This document shows, one piece after another, positions 32,914-45,181 of a stretch of DNA of 64,000 nt; the first letter of the stretch is position 1, and each line of letters starts with the position of its first letter. The DNA is from Rutstroemia sp. NJR-2017a BVV2. Taxonomy: Eukaryota > Ascomycota > Leotiomycetes > Helotiales > Rutstroemiaceae. The notes under the pieces are model-generated. The model ran no database searches, had not been told where the DNA came from, and saw nothing but the letters and a program-made list of their open reading frames with translations. The stretch spans positions 248,001-312,000 of the forward strand of contig NJPS01000039.1 in assembly GCA_002946415.1 (NCBI GenBank), given 5' to 3'. A program made the position numbers and the translations under genes.

Positions 32914-34102
32914 TCCGTCGCGTAACTTTTCTCATTGAGCTTTCTACATCAGTTTTGCTTTCCAAGCCTACGATTCCCAAAAATTTGCGCGGCGTTTCTA
33001 GAGGTCAGATAACTGTGGCAACATGCACCAAAACGGCTTTTGGAGTGTAATATGGGAGTTCTATATTTGTCATACCCACATTAGCATGGAGTTTGTTGGT
33101 GTTCTTGCTTAATATTTGGCAGAGAGGTGTCTGAATGATATATCATAGGCCCTCTCTCCCATCTCTCCCTTATTTAGTAGTCGAACTCTCGCCGTGGTCA
33201 GCAGCTCCTCCGCACTTGTTCCATAAGCGCGATGACTTGCGCAGATAACACGTTCCCACAAACTTACATACTCTATATTTACTGGCTAAACAATGGCCAG
33301 TCGAGCTCATACTCCTCATTTTTCAGATTGATATCAGCGGAGGCGTCGGTTGGGTGGCACATTATGTATCATAACGAATAATTAAATGAATAAATGCTTA
33401 TGAGATTCACTAATGTATCTTGCATCTCTAATTGACGTGGAGTTTTCCCATGCTATTTTCGCAGCTTGCGAGCTCCCGTGTTAGGTCATGGTATCCTCGC
33501 TTCTATTTCGATCCATCCATCTCCCCAGCCCCTTTTATCTCATGTTATATTCTTCCCTCTCCATCGCCATGCCATGCCTAAAGGCTATCTAAAACTAATC
33601 GCTAAACACATGCACCAGTCACGTAAAATCACATGTCTCAATCCACTTCGCTTCCTCCCGTCGATTATTTCGTCACGAAAGCACGCCCGATAAGCCGGCT
33701 CGAGAAATTGTGTCCTATGATTGATTTTCCATCCGTACTTCCATCCACCTATCCCACTAGCCCCCTATCCACCTATCACCCTATCCACCTATCCACCGAC
33801 CATCTTCCCACCCATACGACAAACTTGCATGGTTTAAAAGTATACGCTCATCCTTTACTATATCCCAACTCCGGTCCGGGTGGTGACCATTCAGCTTTTT
33901 CTTTCCCTCTTCAAATTATTTCATCCCAACTAAGTTCGTGGCGACTCACTCTCTAAGAGTTGAGATACCGAGAAATCAGAAGAGAGCAAGGAAATCTCCG
34001 CCTGCGATCAACCAAGATGCTATGCCATGTGCAACAAGTAAAAACAAAAAACCGAGTTTTGAAGGTTCCTCAGATTCTATGAAGACTTTCAAAGAAAGAA
34101 CT
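32914..34102. other. Intergenic region with CACCTATCC minisatellite, no gene seen
   Basis: This holds the 3' flanks of the convergent transcription-factor (+) and MTR10 (-) genes. At about 33740-33800 a degenerate 9-bp unit (CACCTATCC/CCCTATCCA) is repeated some five times. ORFs at 33466-33693, 33633-33956 and 33938-34144 are not supported. Confidence 0.5.
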
Positions 34103-37100
34103 CTAGCCATTGAAGTGAAATCTCGTAGTTTCCAATCGGCCTAAACCATCTCTAGGGGCGACATAACGTCTTCGGTAATTGTTGGTGAAGTCTTGTAGTA
34201 GGCTGCGAACTTTTCGAACACCATCATTACCCACACTAAGCTTCTCCCGAATACTATTCATGAGGCGGTTTATTTCCGGTTCCCCAACAGTTCCTGGCGG
34301 AAGCATACGTAGCACTTGATCGACCCAGGCGGCAGTTTGCTGTGGTAGTATTTCAAAGAGACCTAGAAGTACACCACTGCCGTCTGTGAAGCAATCCCCA
34401 GGGAAACTGATCATCATGCCTTTCATGATTCCTTTTACAAGAATCTCGCCATTAGCCAGTACAAGTTGTTGAATAGCTTGTTGAAGTTCGGGTGGATTTG
34501 CACTCTTGAAGGAGCTAGGAGGATTGTCTCCACCGTAGGCAATCACATCTCGAAGATAGTGTAGGACTGCAGACAAAGGATCACGTTGCTCCAGATCTAG
34601 AGCAGCAACAGCAGCCTGGAATATAGGAGTGAAGAGAGGTGATCGAATCATCTTGTGCGGATAATACAGCAGCGCATCGATCAAAAGACGATAGAAGTCC
34701 TCAATGACGTCGGGCAAATCTTGAGGAGGAAGATCGGTCATAGCTTTCAACATAGCAGTTGACTGAAGCTCGAAGAAGCTATAAATGTGCTCTGTAGTTT
34801 GTTCATCAACATGATCCCGATCTTCAGAAAATTCGCGCAAAATTGCACTTGTGACCCAGAGGAAACAGCCTTGTCGCGAGGCAGCGAATCCCTCAGCAAG
34901 CTTGTTGGCCATTAGTGGAAGTAGAGGTGCCATTGCCGTCCGGTATGAGATGACCATATATCGCCAAGTTCGGCAAATCCTCTCACAGATCGGAGTGAAG
35001 TTCATGAAGTTGTCCAAAATGGTTGCTAAGATTGGGAAAATTTCTTGGCAATACTTGACTCCTGGGTGTTCCTGATTGGGTTCGATCCAAGGGGTGACTA
35101 TTTGAATAAACAAAGTAATCAATTGCATGTGATCTGATGTCTCGTTAGCTTATTTGGTCAGTAAAGGGGTAGGGATGTGACATACCAGCAACCTTGAGTT
35201 TTGAGTCTTCATCAGTAGCTGCGTTCGCCAACGCCATCAACCTGGTCATCAATGGATCACAGTAGAGCTTCATGAGTTGGTATGTTTGACTTGGTGGTTG
35301 GACAGCAACAACTGATGCAACACCTTCTGTCAATTCCTCCTGACTAACACCAGGTAGTTTGTCAAGAGTCTGGTCATAGAATTGCTGTAACTGCACAACT
35401 TGCCCGCCGAGCAAATGCTTGCAGTCAGTACAGAAGAATTTCATAGCCATTGCTGCTGCTCTGACAATCTCCTTGGAGTCTGTGGCAAATGAGGAAACAA
35501 TGTAGGTGAATTGAGACTCGAGCAACTCGGGATGATTCGACGTCCATTCGGTGTAGCGACCTAGTACCATGATGGTGGCAAAACGGAGTTTTTCGTGACG
35601 TGGAATCTGGACAAGTAGAGGCATGATCTGTGGAAGTATAATATCCTCATCTTTGTCTACCATTCTACCCATTGCTCGCATGCCGAAGAGTGGGGCCTCA
35701 AGTTGTTGCCAGTGCGGGACGGAATTGTCGGTTGCTAGGCTTGCATAAGAGCTCATCCAAGACTTAATAGCATCAAAAATTTTGGTAAGACACGGCGTGA
35801 CTCCCATGATCTCACAGCAGTCCTTGAGGACATCCCCCATATGATGACGGAATTCCCTGAATTTTTCCTCGGCTTCTCTATCACCATCAAACAGATCGGT
35901 ATCATTTCCTCCATCTGCCGAAGGGAACTCGAGTTGTTTGACCATGATATCCACAAGCTTTGAATACACATCAACATACTGCATGCGAGCTTCAATGTAT
36001 ATCTCGAGGACCAGATAAAGTTTGAGCTCGTACCAGAACCCGAATGTGAGGGAAATTGCATCTTTATCGAAGTCCCTATGAGCGCACTCCAAGATTGCTT
36101 CAACCAGCGGTCGGAAAACCTTTGGCTCCCGCGCGATTAAAACAACCCATGCTTCACCCGCTTCAGCAAAGATGCGAGTTATGCCCTTAAATGCTTCTGA
36201 ATCTTCCTGTTGAGCGGTTTGAGCAATTCGAGGCTGCAGTGCAAGGACACGAGGTAGAAGTGTTTCAATAGTTGGCATGTACTCGTCAACTTCGCGAGTC
36301 TCCTTGAATATAGCACACAAACAATCGGTTGCTGCTTCAAACGCATTGTCGTTGTTCAGTGCATTTAGTATTATAGCTAGAAGAGGGGAATTGACGATAT
36401 CTTTAACGGGTACTTCGCGCAGCCAAGATGTGATGACTTCAAGCAGCTGCGGGTTTGTCGCTGCCGATTCTATAATTTGAAGTTAACCCTGGTCCTCGAT
36501 ATGGAGGCATCACCACATACCTGACGATTGCGCGTAGCTGACTAATAGCTGCACAACTTGCACAGCATTATCTCCCAAAAGTTCCTGAGTCCTTTGTTGA
36601 AGCTCATCTTCCTAGTATGACGCATTAGACACTGATACTCCTAACATCTCCCCTACCCCACGGCGAATCACATGCTCCGGGAATGGTGTCTTTCGGCCCA
36701 CATACTGTCAAAGTGATTTTGCGTCCTTCGGTGACTTCTTCTGGAAGGACTCTCAAGAAGTCCAGGATACAGGCGTGACTATCCGCATTATTTCCCAACG
36801 TTGATACAACCATCGGTACCACATCTTTCCATGCCGTCATTTGTATAGCTAGAATGGCCAAGCAAACACATAGTTGAATTCGGATTGGCCTTGGCCCCGT
36901 CGCATATAATTTCAAGATTTCTAATAATTGGTTTCGAAGAGCTGGTAAAGATTCACCTGGAAGTTGTTGGGTATCGTAGGTGATCTACGGAATCAGTCAT
37001 CGATGCCTTATTTGAGGAGTTCGAGATCGAGTACCTTTCCCCTTAGTGTAGTGGCTGCAAAGAGCTTCTCATCTGCTTGTGCGTCTGATTGCAGAATCCC

Positions 37101-37338
37101 AATCGTAATCTGCCATGCTTCTGCCTGCAAATCTAGTGAGCGTTTGTTGATTGTGGTTGCTTTGGCGCAAAAGGATCAAGCAGATCGTTCTAGAACTTAC
37201 CGACTTCTGAAAACTTTCTAAATAACCATGCGCTGCTTTCTTTTCCTCCCTTGAACCTTCGCGCATTGTCCTTAGGGCCGCAAGAACAGGTGTGAAGGCA
37301 TTTTGCGGCCCGTTTCCATTACTCGGCACAGCGACCAT
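34103..37338 (-). CDS. MTR10: Nuclear import receptor MTR10/transportin-3 family (importin-beta-like)
   Basis: MTR10/TNPO3 carries SR-type RNA-binding proteins into the nucleus and affects mRNA and tRNA traffic. Six exons (37338-37201, 37124-37035, 36984-36706, 36611-36521, 36469-35186, 35133-34103) give 970 aa, essentially the size of yeast Mtr10. The N-terminus has the importin-N pattern (KKAAHGYLESFQKSAEAW, FAATTLRGKITYD). HEAT-type helical repeats continue throughout, for example ILDFLRVLPEE, HEKLRFATIMVLGRYTEW and a late VTPWIEPNQEHPG. No low-complexity insertions are seen. The start is the first ATG of an open frame and gives the expected MVAVPSNGNG start. All junctions have GTAAGT/GTATGT/GTACTC donors. 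It is divergent from the SmE gene, 444 bp away. Confidence 0.93.
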
Positions 37339-37782
37339 TTTGGATGGAGGGGCAGCTTTTGAGACAATGAACAAGTCAGCCGAGCGATGTATGCATGCAC
37401 TGTTTGTGAATACCCTGCGGAGAAAACTACAGTGCGGAGACGAATCTGAAGGAAAGTAGTAGAGAGAGTTTTTAAAGGATTGCGTGTTGTTATATCGGAA
37501 AGAGTTGAAGTATTCTGTAACGGTATGAATGGGGTTCAGATTATGACATTGGCACGAAGCGACCAACATAGAAAGTTGGTGTCGGGAAAATAAAGTTTTA
37601 GTGCCGCTGTTTAGTCGCAGCCTTGTTGAAAGAGCCTCTTGTACACCAACGGCTAAGGAAACGCGTTCGAGAATTTGAACCTTTGGACGGAAATTAATAC
37701 AGCTTAACAACCCATTTTTCGACGGTCGCCCACATTTGCCCCTCTCCAGCTCACTTCACCTTTCAATACAACCTATTTCGCC

Positions 37783-38169
37783 ATGAACAGAGGCGGAGGA
37801 AACAGGAAGGTCCTCCTTCCTCCAATTAACTACATCTTCAAGCTTCTCCAACAGCACACGCCGGTGTCTGTTTGGTTGTACGAGCAGCTAGGAATAAGAA
37901 TTGAGGGCAAGATCAGAGTGCGTTTATAGACCGAGTCAATGGTATACTGGCGCTGATTGATCTTTTTGCAGGGCTTCGATGAATTCATGAACCTGGTACT
38001 CGACGACGCGGTGGAGGTCAAACTAGCGACGAAGACAGATGCAGAGAAGAGAAGACCTTTGGGTGGGTTATAGACTCTACGATCGGAAAAGGCATCTAGC
38101 TAACGTAGCGCAGGGCAAATTCTATTGAAGGGCGATAATGTGTCGTTGATCCAAGACATTAGTGGTTAA
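37783..38169 (+). CDS. SME1: Small nuclear ribonucleoprotein SmE
   Basis: SmE is one of seven Sm proteins forming the ring on U1, U2, U4 and U5 snRNAs, so it is a core splicing factor in the nucleus. Exons 37783-37917, 37972-38062 and 38114-38169 give 93 aa, the usual size. The Sm1 motif is visible as SVWLYEQLGIRIEGKIRGFD followed by EFMNLVLDDA, and Sm2 as ILLKGDNVSLIQDI. The match to SmE rather than other Sm proteins rests on INYIFKLLQQ and VWLYEQ, which parallel the animal protein closely. Introns are 54 and 51 nt. It sits head to head with the MTR10 import receptor gene. Confidence 0.95.
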
Positions 38170-38304
38170 GATATTTGATCAGGCGTTAAGCGTTAATGAC
38201 GAGCCATTCAGAGCACAAAAGCGTTTCAAAAATGAGAGCCATTGGACTTGGAGGAGTAAGCTGGGTATTTAGGACCATATCGGGTTATTTGTAATGAGCT
38301 GGAT

Positions 38305-39100
38305 CTACTTGTGGGACGCAAGACCACCTCTGATCTTACCATCTCCTACCAACAGTCCATGGAGAAGACTGTCATGCTCCCCTACTGGTATCGCAAGTCC
38401 GCTTCCAGGTTGCAAAAATTGCTCTTCAAGAGCCAAGCCATAGAGCAATGCATTCGTTCCCGGACCTGAAGATCTATCCATCACCTGTGACCCTTGCTGC
38501 AAAACATATCGGTGCAAGAAATAGTCATAAAAACCCTTTCCATGTCCGAGTCGTCGTATGAAATTGGTTTTCGGGTCAACGTCAAAGGCCACTCCAGGCA
38601 TCAATATCATATCCAGGCCGGCCCCTTTCGGTGCGCGTTCGAGAATGCTTTCCCGTTCATCTACCGTCTCTGTTGCAATCGTTGGAATTCCCCAACTGTC
38701 CCTTTTCAGACTCTCAAAGTCCGCCAAGCTACGAAGATCTACCATATCCATTATGGAACGAGGTGTGTCCGGTGTCTGAGAAGTTGACTTGTAAAGGTAA
38801 GGCACGAAGACTTGCTTGCCAGTATCTAGTGCATGTCGCACTATGGAATCTGTCTGCACTTCTCCTGTTGGCATAGCAAGATAGATGCCTATGCGGGAGG
38901 CTTTCTGGTACGGTTCGAAGTTGATAAGACTTTGCAAGACAGCAACGCCTTATGCTATTAGTGGATCAAGAAATCTTTTGTGCATAATATGTAAGCTTAC
39001 TTTGGGCCTGTATAGATTCATTGGTAATACTGGATAACTTGCTCTTCATCAAAGAGCGAAGCTCCTTTTTGCTTGCTTTGAGTGCAGCTGTAGACGTCAT
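38305..39100 (-). CDS. FAU1: 5-formyltetrahydrofolate cyclo-ligase
   Basis: The enzyme converts 5-formyl-THF to 5,10-methenyl-THF using ATP, the only known route to recycle 5-formyl-THF. Exons 39100-39001 and 38948-38305 give 247 aa. The N-terminus (KASKKELRSLMKSKLSSI) is the usual helical start with a conserved Lys/Arg; IGIYLAMPTGEVQT follows. The ATP/folate-site motifs are LILMPG-like DMILMPGVAFD and RLGHGKGFYDYFL near residues 140-170. The intron is 52 nt and ends in AAG. The ATG at 39100 overlaps an out-of-frame upstream ATG that stops after two codons. No mitochondrial presequence is evident. It shares a 413-bp divergent promoter region with ROT1. Confidence 0.92.
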
Positions 39101-39513
39101 GTCATTTGACAAGCCAATGTATAGCACCCGGCAAAGCAGTTAATTCTCGCGGTTGCGCTTGAGGAGGAAGTACGTCTTCTTATCGAAATTTTTCGAGTAA
39201 TCGGTGTTCACAAGGGAGTTAGTGTTTTGCAGTTCTTGGTAACAAAATTGAGCCTTGGGATGAGCTCAGTCTTGATATTGAGGGACACAAAAAATACGAG
39301 AGTCGAGAAACAATCCACATTGCCGATATCACGCTGCGAACAAAGTTAATTAGGAAGGCTCCATTGTTTTTGAAAGGCTTGGCAAGCGTTGCATATTTGT
39401 GGCGTTAGTTGTGGCTCGTACGCGATCGGACATTACGATATCCATCCCTAATCCAATCTCATGCTTTCAGTGAAAATGAACTTCATCAACGTCAACAACC
39501 ACGACTACACAAA
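39101..39513. promoter_or_regulatory. Divergent promoter region of the cyclo-ligase and ROT1 genes
   Basis: The 413 bp between the two start codons must hold both promoters. No clear TATA box and no CACGTG element is seen. An ATG at 39474 on the ROT1 strand opens a short upstream frame. Confidence 0.45.
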
Positions 39514-40499
39514 ATGGCACCTATCTCACTGCCTTCGATCTTAATCGCGAGCGCATACCTAGTATCAACTACTTCTGCGGCTACATCTGAACTTGCTGGA
39601 ACATGGTCTACAAAATCCGCTGCAGTGTTGACTGGACCTGTATGTTGCTATTATTGGAACAGGGATGGGAAATCTTTAAACTGACGATGTTCACTCAGGG
39701 CTTTTACAACCCAGTTAACGATTCATTACTGGAACCTACGCATACAGGATTCTCATATTCGTTCACGACCGATGGATACTATGAAGAGGCATTTTACCGA
39801 GTGATAGCAAACCGTACGTTGTGTTCCAAGACAAACACACTTCGATTAAGCAATTACTGATAGAGATTTAGCCGCAACACCGAGTTGTGTTTCGTCGATA
39901 ATGCAATGGCAACACGGAACATATGAGGAGAATTCAGATGGATCTTTGACATTGACTCCCTTCAGCGTCGATGGCCGCCAACTACTTTCCGCTCCCTGTG
40001 ATGCTGACACGGCAACGTATACGCGATACAATCAAACCGAGACCCTCAAGGTTAGTCATGATGGGCCGTCGACGACACAAATCTGTAAATTTCTTATGAT
40101 ACGCCAGGACGCCTGCTAATTACTACAATATAGAAATACTCGATTTCCACGGATGCTTACACGAAGTTGACCCGGCTCGATCTGTACGAATTTGACGGAA
40201 CCCCTATGAATCCAATGTACTTAGCCTACAGTCCTCCCTTAATGCTTCCGACCCAGACAATGAACCCCACGACTTCTGCGACAGCAACATCAAAAGCGAA
40301 GCGATGGTTTGTTCGCTCAGCCGATGAGCCACAACCACCACAATCTTCTGAAGAATACGTTCTACCACTTAACAAAGACGCCAAACACATCAAACGTGGC
40401 ATTGAAAAGCCGTCACTGGTTCATCGCATTGATCTTGACTTGCTATGGTGGGCTGGAGTTGGAATGACAATTTTCGGTGGAGCGGCCTACTTGTTATAA
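39514..40499 (+). CDS. ROT1: ROT1, ER membrane chaperone for N-glycosylation and beta-1,6-glucan synthesis
   Basis: Rot1 is an essential ER membrane chaperone in yeast that helps fold cell-wall and glycosylation proteins. Exons 39514-39639, 39699-39813, 39872-40050 and 40134-40499 give 261 aa, close to the yeast length. A signal peptide (MAPISLPSILIASAYLVSTT) precedes the family signature ELAGTWSTKSAAVLTGPGFY. Further family blocks are SYSFTTDGYYEEAFYRVIAN, IMQWQHGTYEENSDGSLTLT and LYEFDGTPMNPMYLAY. A single C-terminal membrane span (WWAGVGMTIFGGAAYLL) ends the protein, as in Rot1. Sequons NDS, NQT and NPT/NRT-like sites occur in the luminal part. The intron-exon phases all agree. Confidence 0.93.
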
Positions 40500-41016
40500 T
40501 GATCTTGTTGTGAAGCTGGGAAAAGTAAATGTCAGCAATGGCACCTTTGTACAAAATATGGATTGAGTCAAGAGCGAGAACGCATATATACCAACGATGT
40601 CTGAAAGAGCAACAGACAGACCAGGAGTTTGGAGGAATTTATGTCTCTTTTATACATGCGGTTTTGTTAGGCAGTGGAATAATTCTACATTATGATTCAA
40701 GAAGGGGTGTTGGAGTATTTGCTATTAAAATTTTCTGTATCTTATCTATCTATACCTTGTTCCACATTCAAATTATGCTGAAGACTGATAGAAGTGCGTA
40801 TTGTTCGATTTTCGGGCGAATCCAAGCACAAACTTTTCGTGATTACCATCGTCAAAGATTCATTACCACTCGTCACATATAAATTCCACTGCTATGCATT
40901 GGATGAGACATGCTAAGACGAACCTCATGAATCCGTTGGAGCAGATCCTTGCGTGCTGTTAATTTTTCGGGATGTATGAATTTTCTATCTCGCGATATAT
41001 CAGACTCATCGTTGTC
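40500..41016. other. Convergent 3' flanks of ROT1 and the acid phosphatase gene
   Basis: No gene is supported. An ORF at 40529-40882 (117 aa) starts 30 bp after the ROT1 stop. It has no domain and is likely 3' UTR. Confidence 0.5.
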
Positions 41017-42648
41017 TCAAACGAAACAACTTCCCCAATCCCCCCCTGACCTTGCAAAGCTCAAGCTTTCCACAAACTTCGATAACCTGCATCTACCCAG
41101 CTTGTCACCACCACACGTCTTCAAGGGCAAGACTCGATCATTCACAATGACTCTCACCAACTCCTCGCTTTCAGCAGCACAGCTCATCTTTTCTACATAC
41201 ATTCTCGCAGCGAAAGGCACTGTCCAGCTAGACGTGTATCCGTTTGTCTGGTGAGCACCTTGTCTCGTGGTGTTTGACAGGGCGGTGGTATAGTTGTAGA
41301 GACCAAGGGCAGAGAAGATGCCCGTCATATCGTTGTCGTGGCTAAAGTCGGCATAGAGCTTGACTTGATCACCAAGAGGAAACGTAGCAGGGTCCGAATC
41401 CAAAGTATGGTTGGCGGAAGTCTCGTCCTGGACAGGAGACGCCGTGAGACGTGCTACCAATTCGTTGGTGAAGCCTACGCCCTGGGTTGCCCCCAACGGG
41501 TTGCCCCAGGAATAACCATAATATTTGCCGAGGGTTTGGTAGTAGTCGTAGGACTTCCATTCTGCTGGAGTGAAGAGGTTGCAGAAAGGAGAGATGGTGC
41601 CACTTGGTGATGCAACTGTATTGAATGGGCAGAGATCCATCATATAAATGGTATCGGTATTGGTGAGGTTGACACCGGGAAGGTTGACATTGAGGCGTGC
41701 AGTAATATTGGGAGTGAAAAGTGATGCCCAGGTAGCCTGGGCGGAATCGCCAATAGTAGAGTCGGGACCATCTTCGAAACTGGTGCATAGACCATGGTCA
41801 AGTGTATTGTTGCTGCCAGCATCTTCACTGATAACCACAATGTTATAAGGATAGCTAGCATTCGCCGTAGAGTATGGATCGGCCAAACGCGCGTAGTTGA
41901 ACCCTTGTGTCCAATTCTGAGCAGACTCGACAACACGGTTTTGTCCCGAAGCACGGACAAAGGGTGTTATGTTCTGAGTGAGTGACTTGTATCGGTTGTA
42001 GTATTTGATACCGGAGTTGATCAACTGTTGTTGTCCGAAGACGGAAAGTTCATCGGCTCCAAGTGTGTACTCATAGTCCCTGATAAAGGAGTAGCCCATC
42101 CCATAGGAAGCAGTTAGATTGTGAATCTTGTCAATCAAAGCTGCATACTTTGTAGTCTTTGAAGTTGTTGGATCCCGTGCTCCATGACGGGACAAAATTT
42201 GTGCAAAGGTGATCTCGCACCGAGCAGGTACCGCATCATCGATGTCAGAAGGTACTGCAAAGTATGGCGAATACTGGCCCCAAAAGTGTGAGATTTCTGG
42301 TTGGCACTTATATCCGCCGTTGATTGTGTCGCATGATGATGAGTTCGTTGGTAGACTGAGACCACTAGATCGATATTTAGCAAGGCTTCCCAGTGATGGC
42401 TCTTCAACTTACACAACAGCCCAGTATACCAGCGCCAATATCGCGATTGCGCCTATGGCCATGCTGACTACTTTTTTCCTCGATCTCCTTCTAAACTTCC
42501 TCAGGTGCAGCTCTAAGTTTTCTAGAATATCCTCAGAGTCCTCGCTGGTAACTGCATCATCTGAATTCCCTCCACCAGGAGGTAAAGGATCATATTTATA
42601 TGAATCTTGCCCCTTCTTCCCTACCGTGCGAGCCAATGTCCGCTTCAT
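41017..42648 (-). CDS. Membrane-anchored histidine acid phosphatase (phytase-like)
   Basis: Histidine acid phosphatases hydrolyse phosphomonoesters such as phytate outside the cell. Two exons (42648-42413 and about 42364-41017) give 527 aa. The acceptor could also be at 42355, nine bases later, in the same frame. The catalytic RHGARDP motif is at about residue 138 and the proton-donor HD lies in FSHDNDMTG near 419. Several Cys and many N-glycosylation sequons (NLT, NIT, NWT, NAS, NYT, NTT) fit a secreted fold. There is no cleavable signal. Instead, residues 1-60 are charged and cytosolic-looking (LRKFRRRSRKKVV), followed by a membrane segment (SMAIGAIAILALVYWAVV), giving a type II anchor. This layout differs from secreted PhyA-type enzymes. 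Confidence 0.9.
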
Positions 42649-43211
42649 TTTTGCGATTGTTTTCTCCGCTTAGGCTTAGTCCGCGTGAGTTGAGGACAGG
42701 ATATGCATTGGTGCCAAGGACAAGACAGGAAGGTGTATTCGTAGACAATAATTTCCGAATTTGGCGATATCGGAGAATTTATACCATCTCAACTCGTAGC
42801 TAGCAAGTATCATCAGTCCGTGGACGCACGTGGAGCTCGTTTCAACCCCGTGCCAGGGTTCTAGGTTGTCTTCAATTATGCATTTGTGGCCGCCTCAATT
42901 AGTCCTGTGGGGGACACGTGATTAAGGTTATGCAATGATCGGCAAGCAGATGTTGGGTTGTGTTACTATGACAAAAATACCGTCTGAGGTTTGAAACAAG
43001 AGAGAAAACACTTGACAGGGCGGATGCCCCCGCAGGCTTCATTAATTATGCCGTGCAAGGTGTTGGGTTCTTTGAATACGACCTCAGCGATCAGACAAGC
43101 GTGAATGGATGGTAGGTTTTGACTCATTCAATATCTACTTTATTGACAAATGTTATGTCCACTTCACTTGATGGTACAGTCTAAAATCCCAAGGGCCAGG
43201 TATCTAGGTAT
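42649..43211. other. Intergenic, no gene seen
   Basis: Upstream flank of the acid phosphatase gene and 3' flank of IDH2, both minus strand. No ORF or motif of note was found. Confidence 0.5.
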
Positions 43212-44687
43212 CTACAAACGACTAATGATTGCACCAGCATACTCGTGTGTCTTCGACTTTCCACCCAAGTCACCAGTCAAGTGCTTCCCCTCCGCCAAAG
43301 TGTCGAAGATAGCACTCTCTATTCTTTGCGCATGGTCGTTCAAACCCATATGTCTCAACATCATGATAGAACTGAGGAGCAGAGCGGTAGGGTTGGCCAA
43401 AGCTTTGCCAGCAATATCTGGGGCAGATCCGTGGACAGCTTCAAAGATAGAGCATTCATCTCCAATATTTCCAGATGGAGTGAGACCAAGACCACCAATG
43501 AGACCAGCGCACATGTCGGAGAGAATGTCACCGTAAAGGTTGGGCATAACCAAGACTTTGTCGTTGTATGGGGTTGGGTCGGTGACGATCTTCAAGCAGG
43601 TGTTGTCAAGCAACTCAGAATCGAACTCGATACTGGGGAAGTCCTTGGATATTTCGTTTGCAGTTCCTAAGAACAGGCCATCACTCATTTTCATAATAGT
43701 GGCCTTGTGGACTGCTCGAACCTTTCGTCTTCCAATAGCTTCGGCGTGTTGGAAGGCGAATCGAAGAACACGCTCACTAGCCTCTCTTGTAATAAGCTTA
43801 ATGCTTTGCACAACTCCGTCAACCACGACATGCTCAATACCAGAGTATTCTCCCTCGGTGTTCTCGCGAATAAGGACCGTGTCGACATTATCGTATGGAG
43901 TCTTGTAACCAGCGATTGAGCGACATGGTCGGACGTTGGCGAAAAGGTTGAACGTTCGGCGAAGAGTAAGATTCAAGGAGACATGGCCCTTTCCAATAGG
44001 AGTCTAAGGTATATCAGCACCGGCCGGCCACGACTATTTGAGCTTGACTTACAGCCAAAGGACCCTTTAATGCCACCTTGTTTTTCTTGATGCTCTCGAT
44101 TGTCTCGGCAGGGATGGTGGTCTTTCCGTCTCGCAACTGCGGGGTGACATCAACTGGTTCCCACTTGACAGGTGCCTTTTTCCACATCAGATACAGCTCA
44201 TTCCATTCGGTATATGGTTTCGTATACCTTAGCAGCTTCAAAAATGTCCTTGACGGATTGCGAAATCTCGGGTCCGATACCATCACCCTCGATTAAACTG
44301 ACAGTGTAGAGTCCCTTGAACAAAATCAGCGATTATGCCATTTGAATACCATCATGGTACAATCCGTAATCGACCAATTTTGGTTGTGACCCCATTGTCG
44401 ACGGAAACCCGAATGTTGCTGGTTGTGGGGAGCCTTACATCTGAACCTTTTTGACCATAGAACTTAGCAATCTTTTCTTTCTCTGAAAAATCGGTCGCAA
44501 ATTGACGGCGCGCCTAGAAGCATGAACAGTAAGCATGTGCACCAGACCCTCGCTCTACGATGACTGCATAACAGTAGCCATGAGTACAATCTTCTCTTAC
44601 CTGCACAAAGGTTGGTCTCCATGCACGTGGAGATGCTTGAACGCACTGCCTCCGCGCGGGGGCAGCAAATGATCTGATTGCCAACAT
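43212..44687 (-). CDS. IDH2: NAD-dependent isocitrate dehydrogenase subunit 2, mitochondrial
   Basis: IDH2 is the catalytic subunit of the mitochondrial NAD-IDH, converting isocitrate to 2-oxoglutarate in the TCA cycle. Exons 44687-44601, 44513-44439, 44314-44228, 44175-44053 and 44003-43212 give 387 aa, all phase 0. The start ([20 protein letters not shown]) is an Arg/Ala-rich mitochondrial presequence. Family motifs are [47 protein letters not shown], and the Asp-rich metal site [20 protein letters not shown] supports subunit 2 over the regulatory IDH1. The third and fourth exons join across a 52-nt intron whose acceptor is AAAAAG, and the preceding acceptor is TTCAAG; both are weak but required by frame. 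It is divergent from SEC5. Confidence 0.92.
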
Positions 44688-45181
44688 ATTGCACTACCAA
44701 AAATACAGCTGCCGAAGAGCCGCAAGAATGAATTGGAAGGAGAGGCTAAAGGAGGGGAAAATAATAGGTCGACAAGAGAGAAATGATGTTCGAGCGAGAA
44801 GATTTGAAAATGCGGCTAAGTTAACTTTAGTTACGGAACTTGCTTTTTCCTTGAGGTAACGGGACTTGGTTGTGGCTGCCAATTCCGCCGTCCCACTTTA
44901 GCTTGACGGTTTCTTTCGGAGCTTGATAGCGGCATTTACCGAGCTTCTCATACTCTTGGTCCACATGTAGACTCTCACTCAGTATGCGCAACTTGTAACA
45001 TTCTTCCAACATTCTTCCACACGAATTGGTTTTGAATACTAAGATACATACGGATTGGCGATAATTACACTCACAGAATACGAAATTTCACACAATAGCT
45101 TCGCCACACGTCTAGATAACAGGAATACTGGACCTACTATCATCCTTCCACATAGCATGGTTAAAGTGAACACGCCGCAAA
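44688..45181. promoter_or_regulatory. Divergent IDH2/SEC5 promoter region
   Basis: Both start codons face away from this 494-bp stretch. No TATA box was obvious and no ORF is supported. Confidence 0.45.

Noticed and set aside
40529..40882. 117-codon ORF right after ROT1
   Set aside because: Lies in the expected 3' UTR, no recognisable features.
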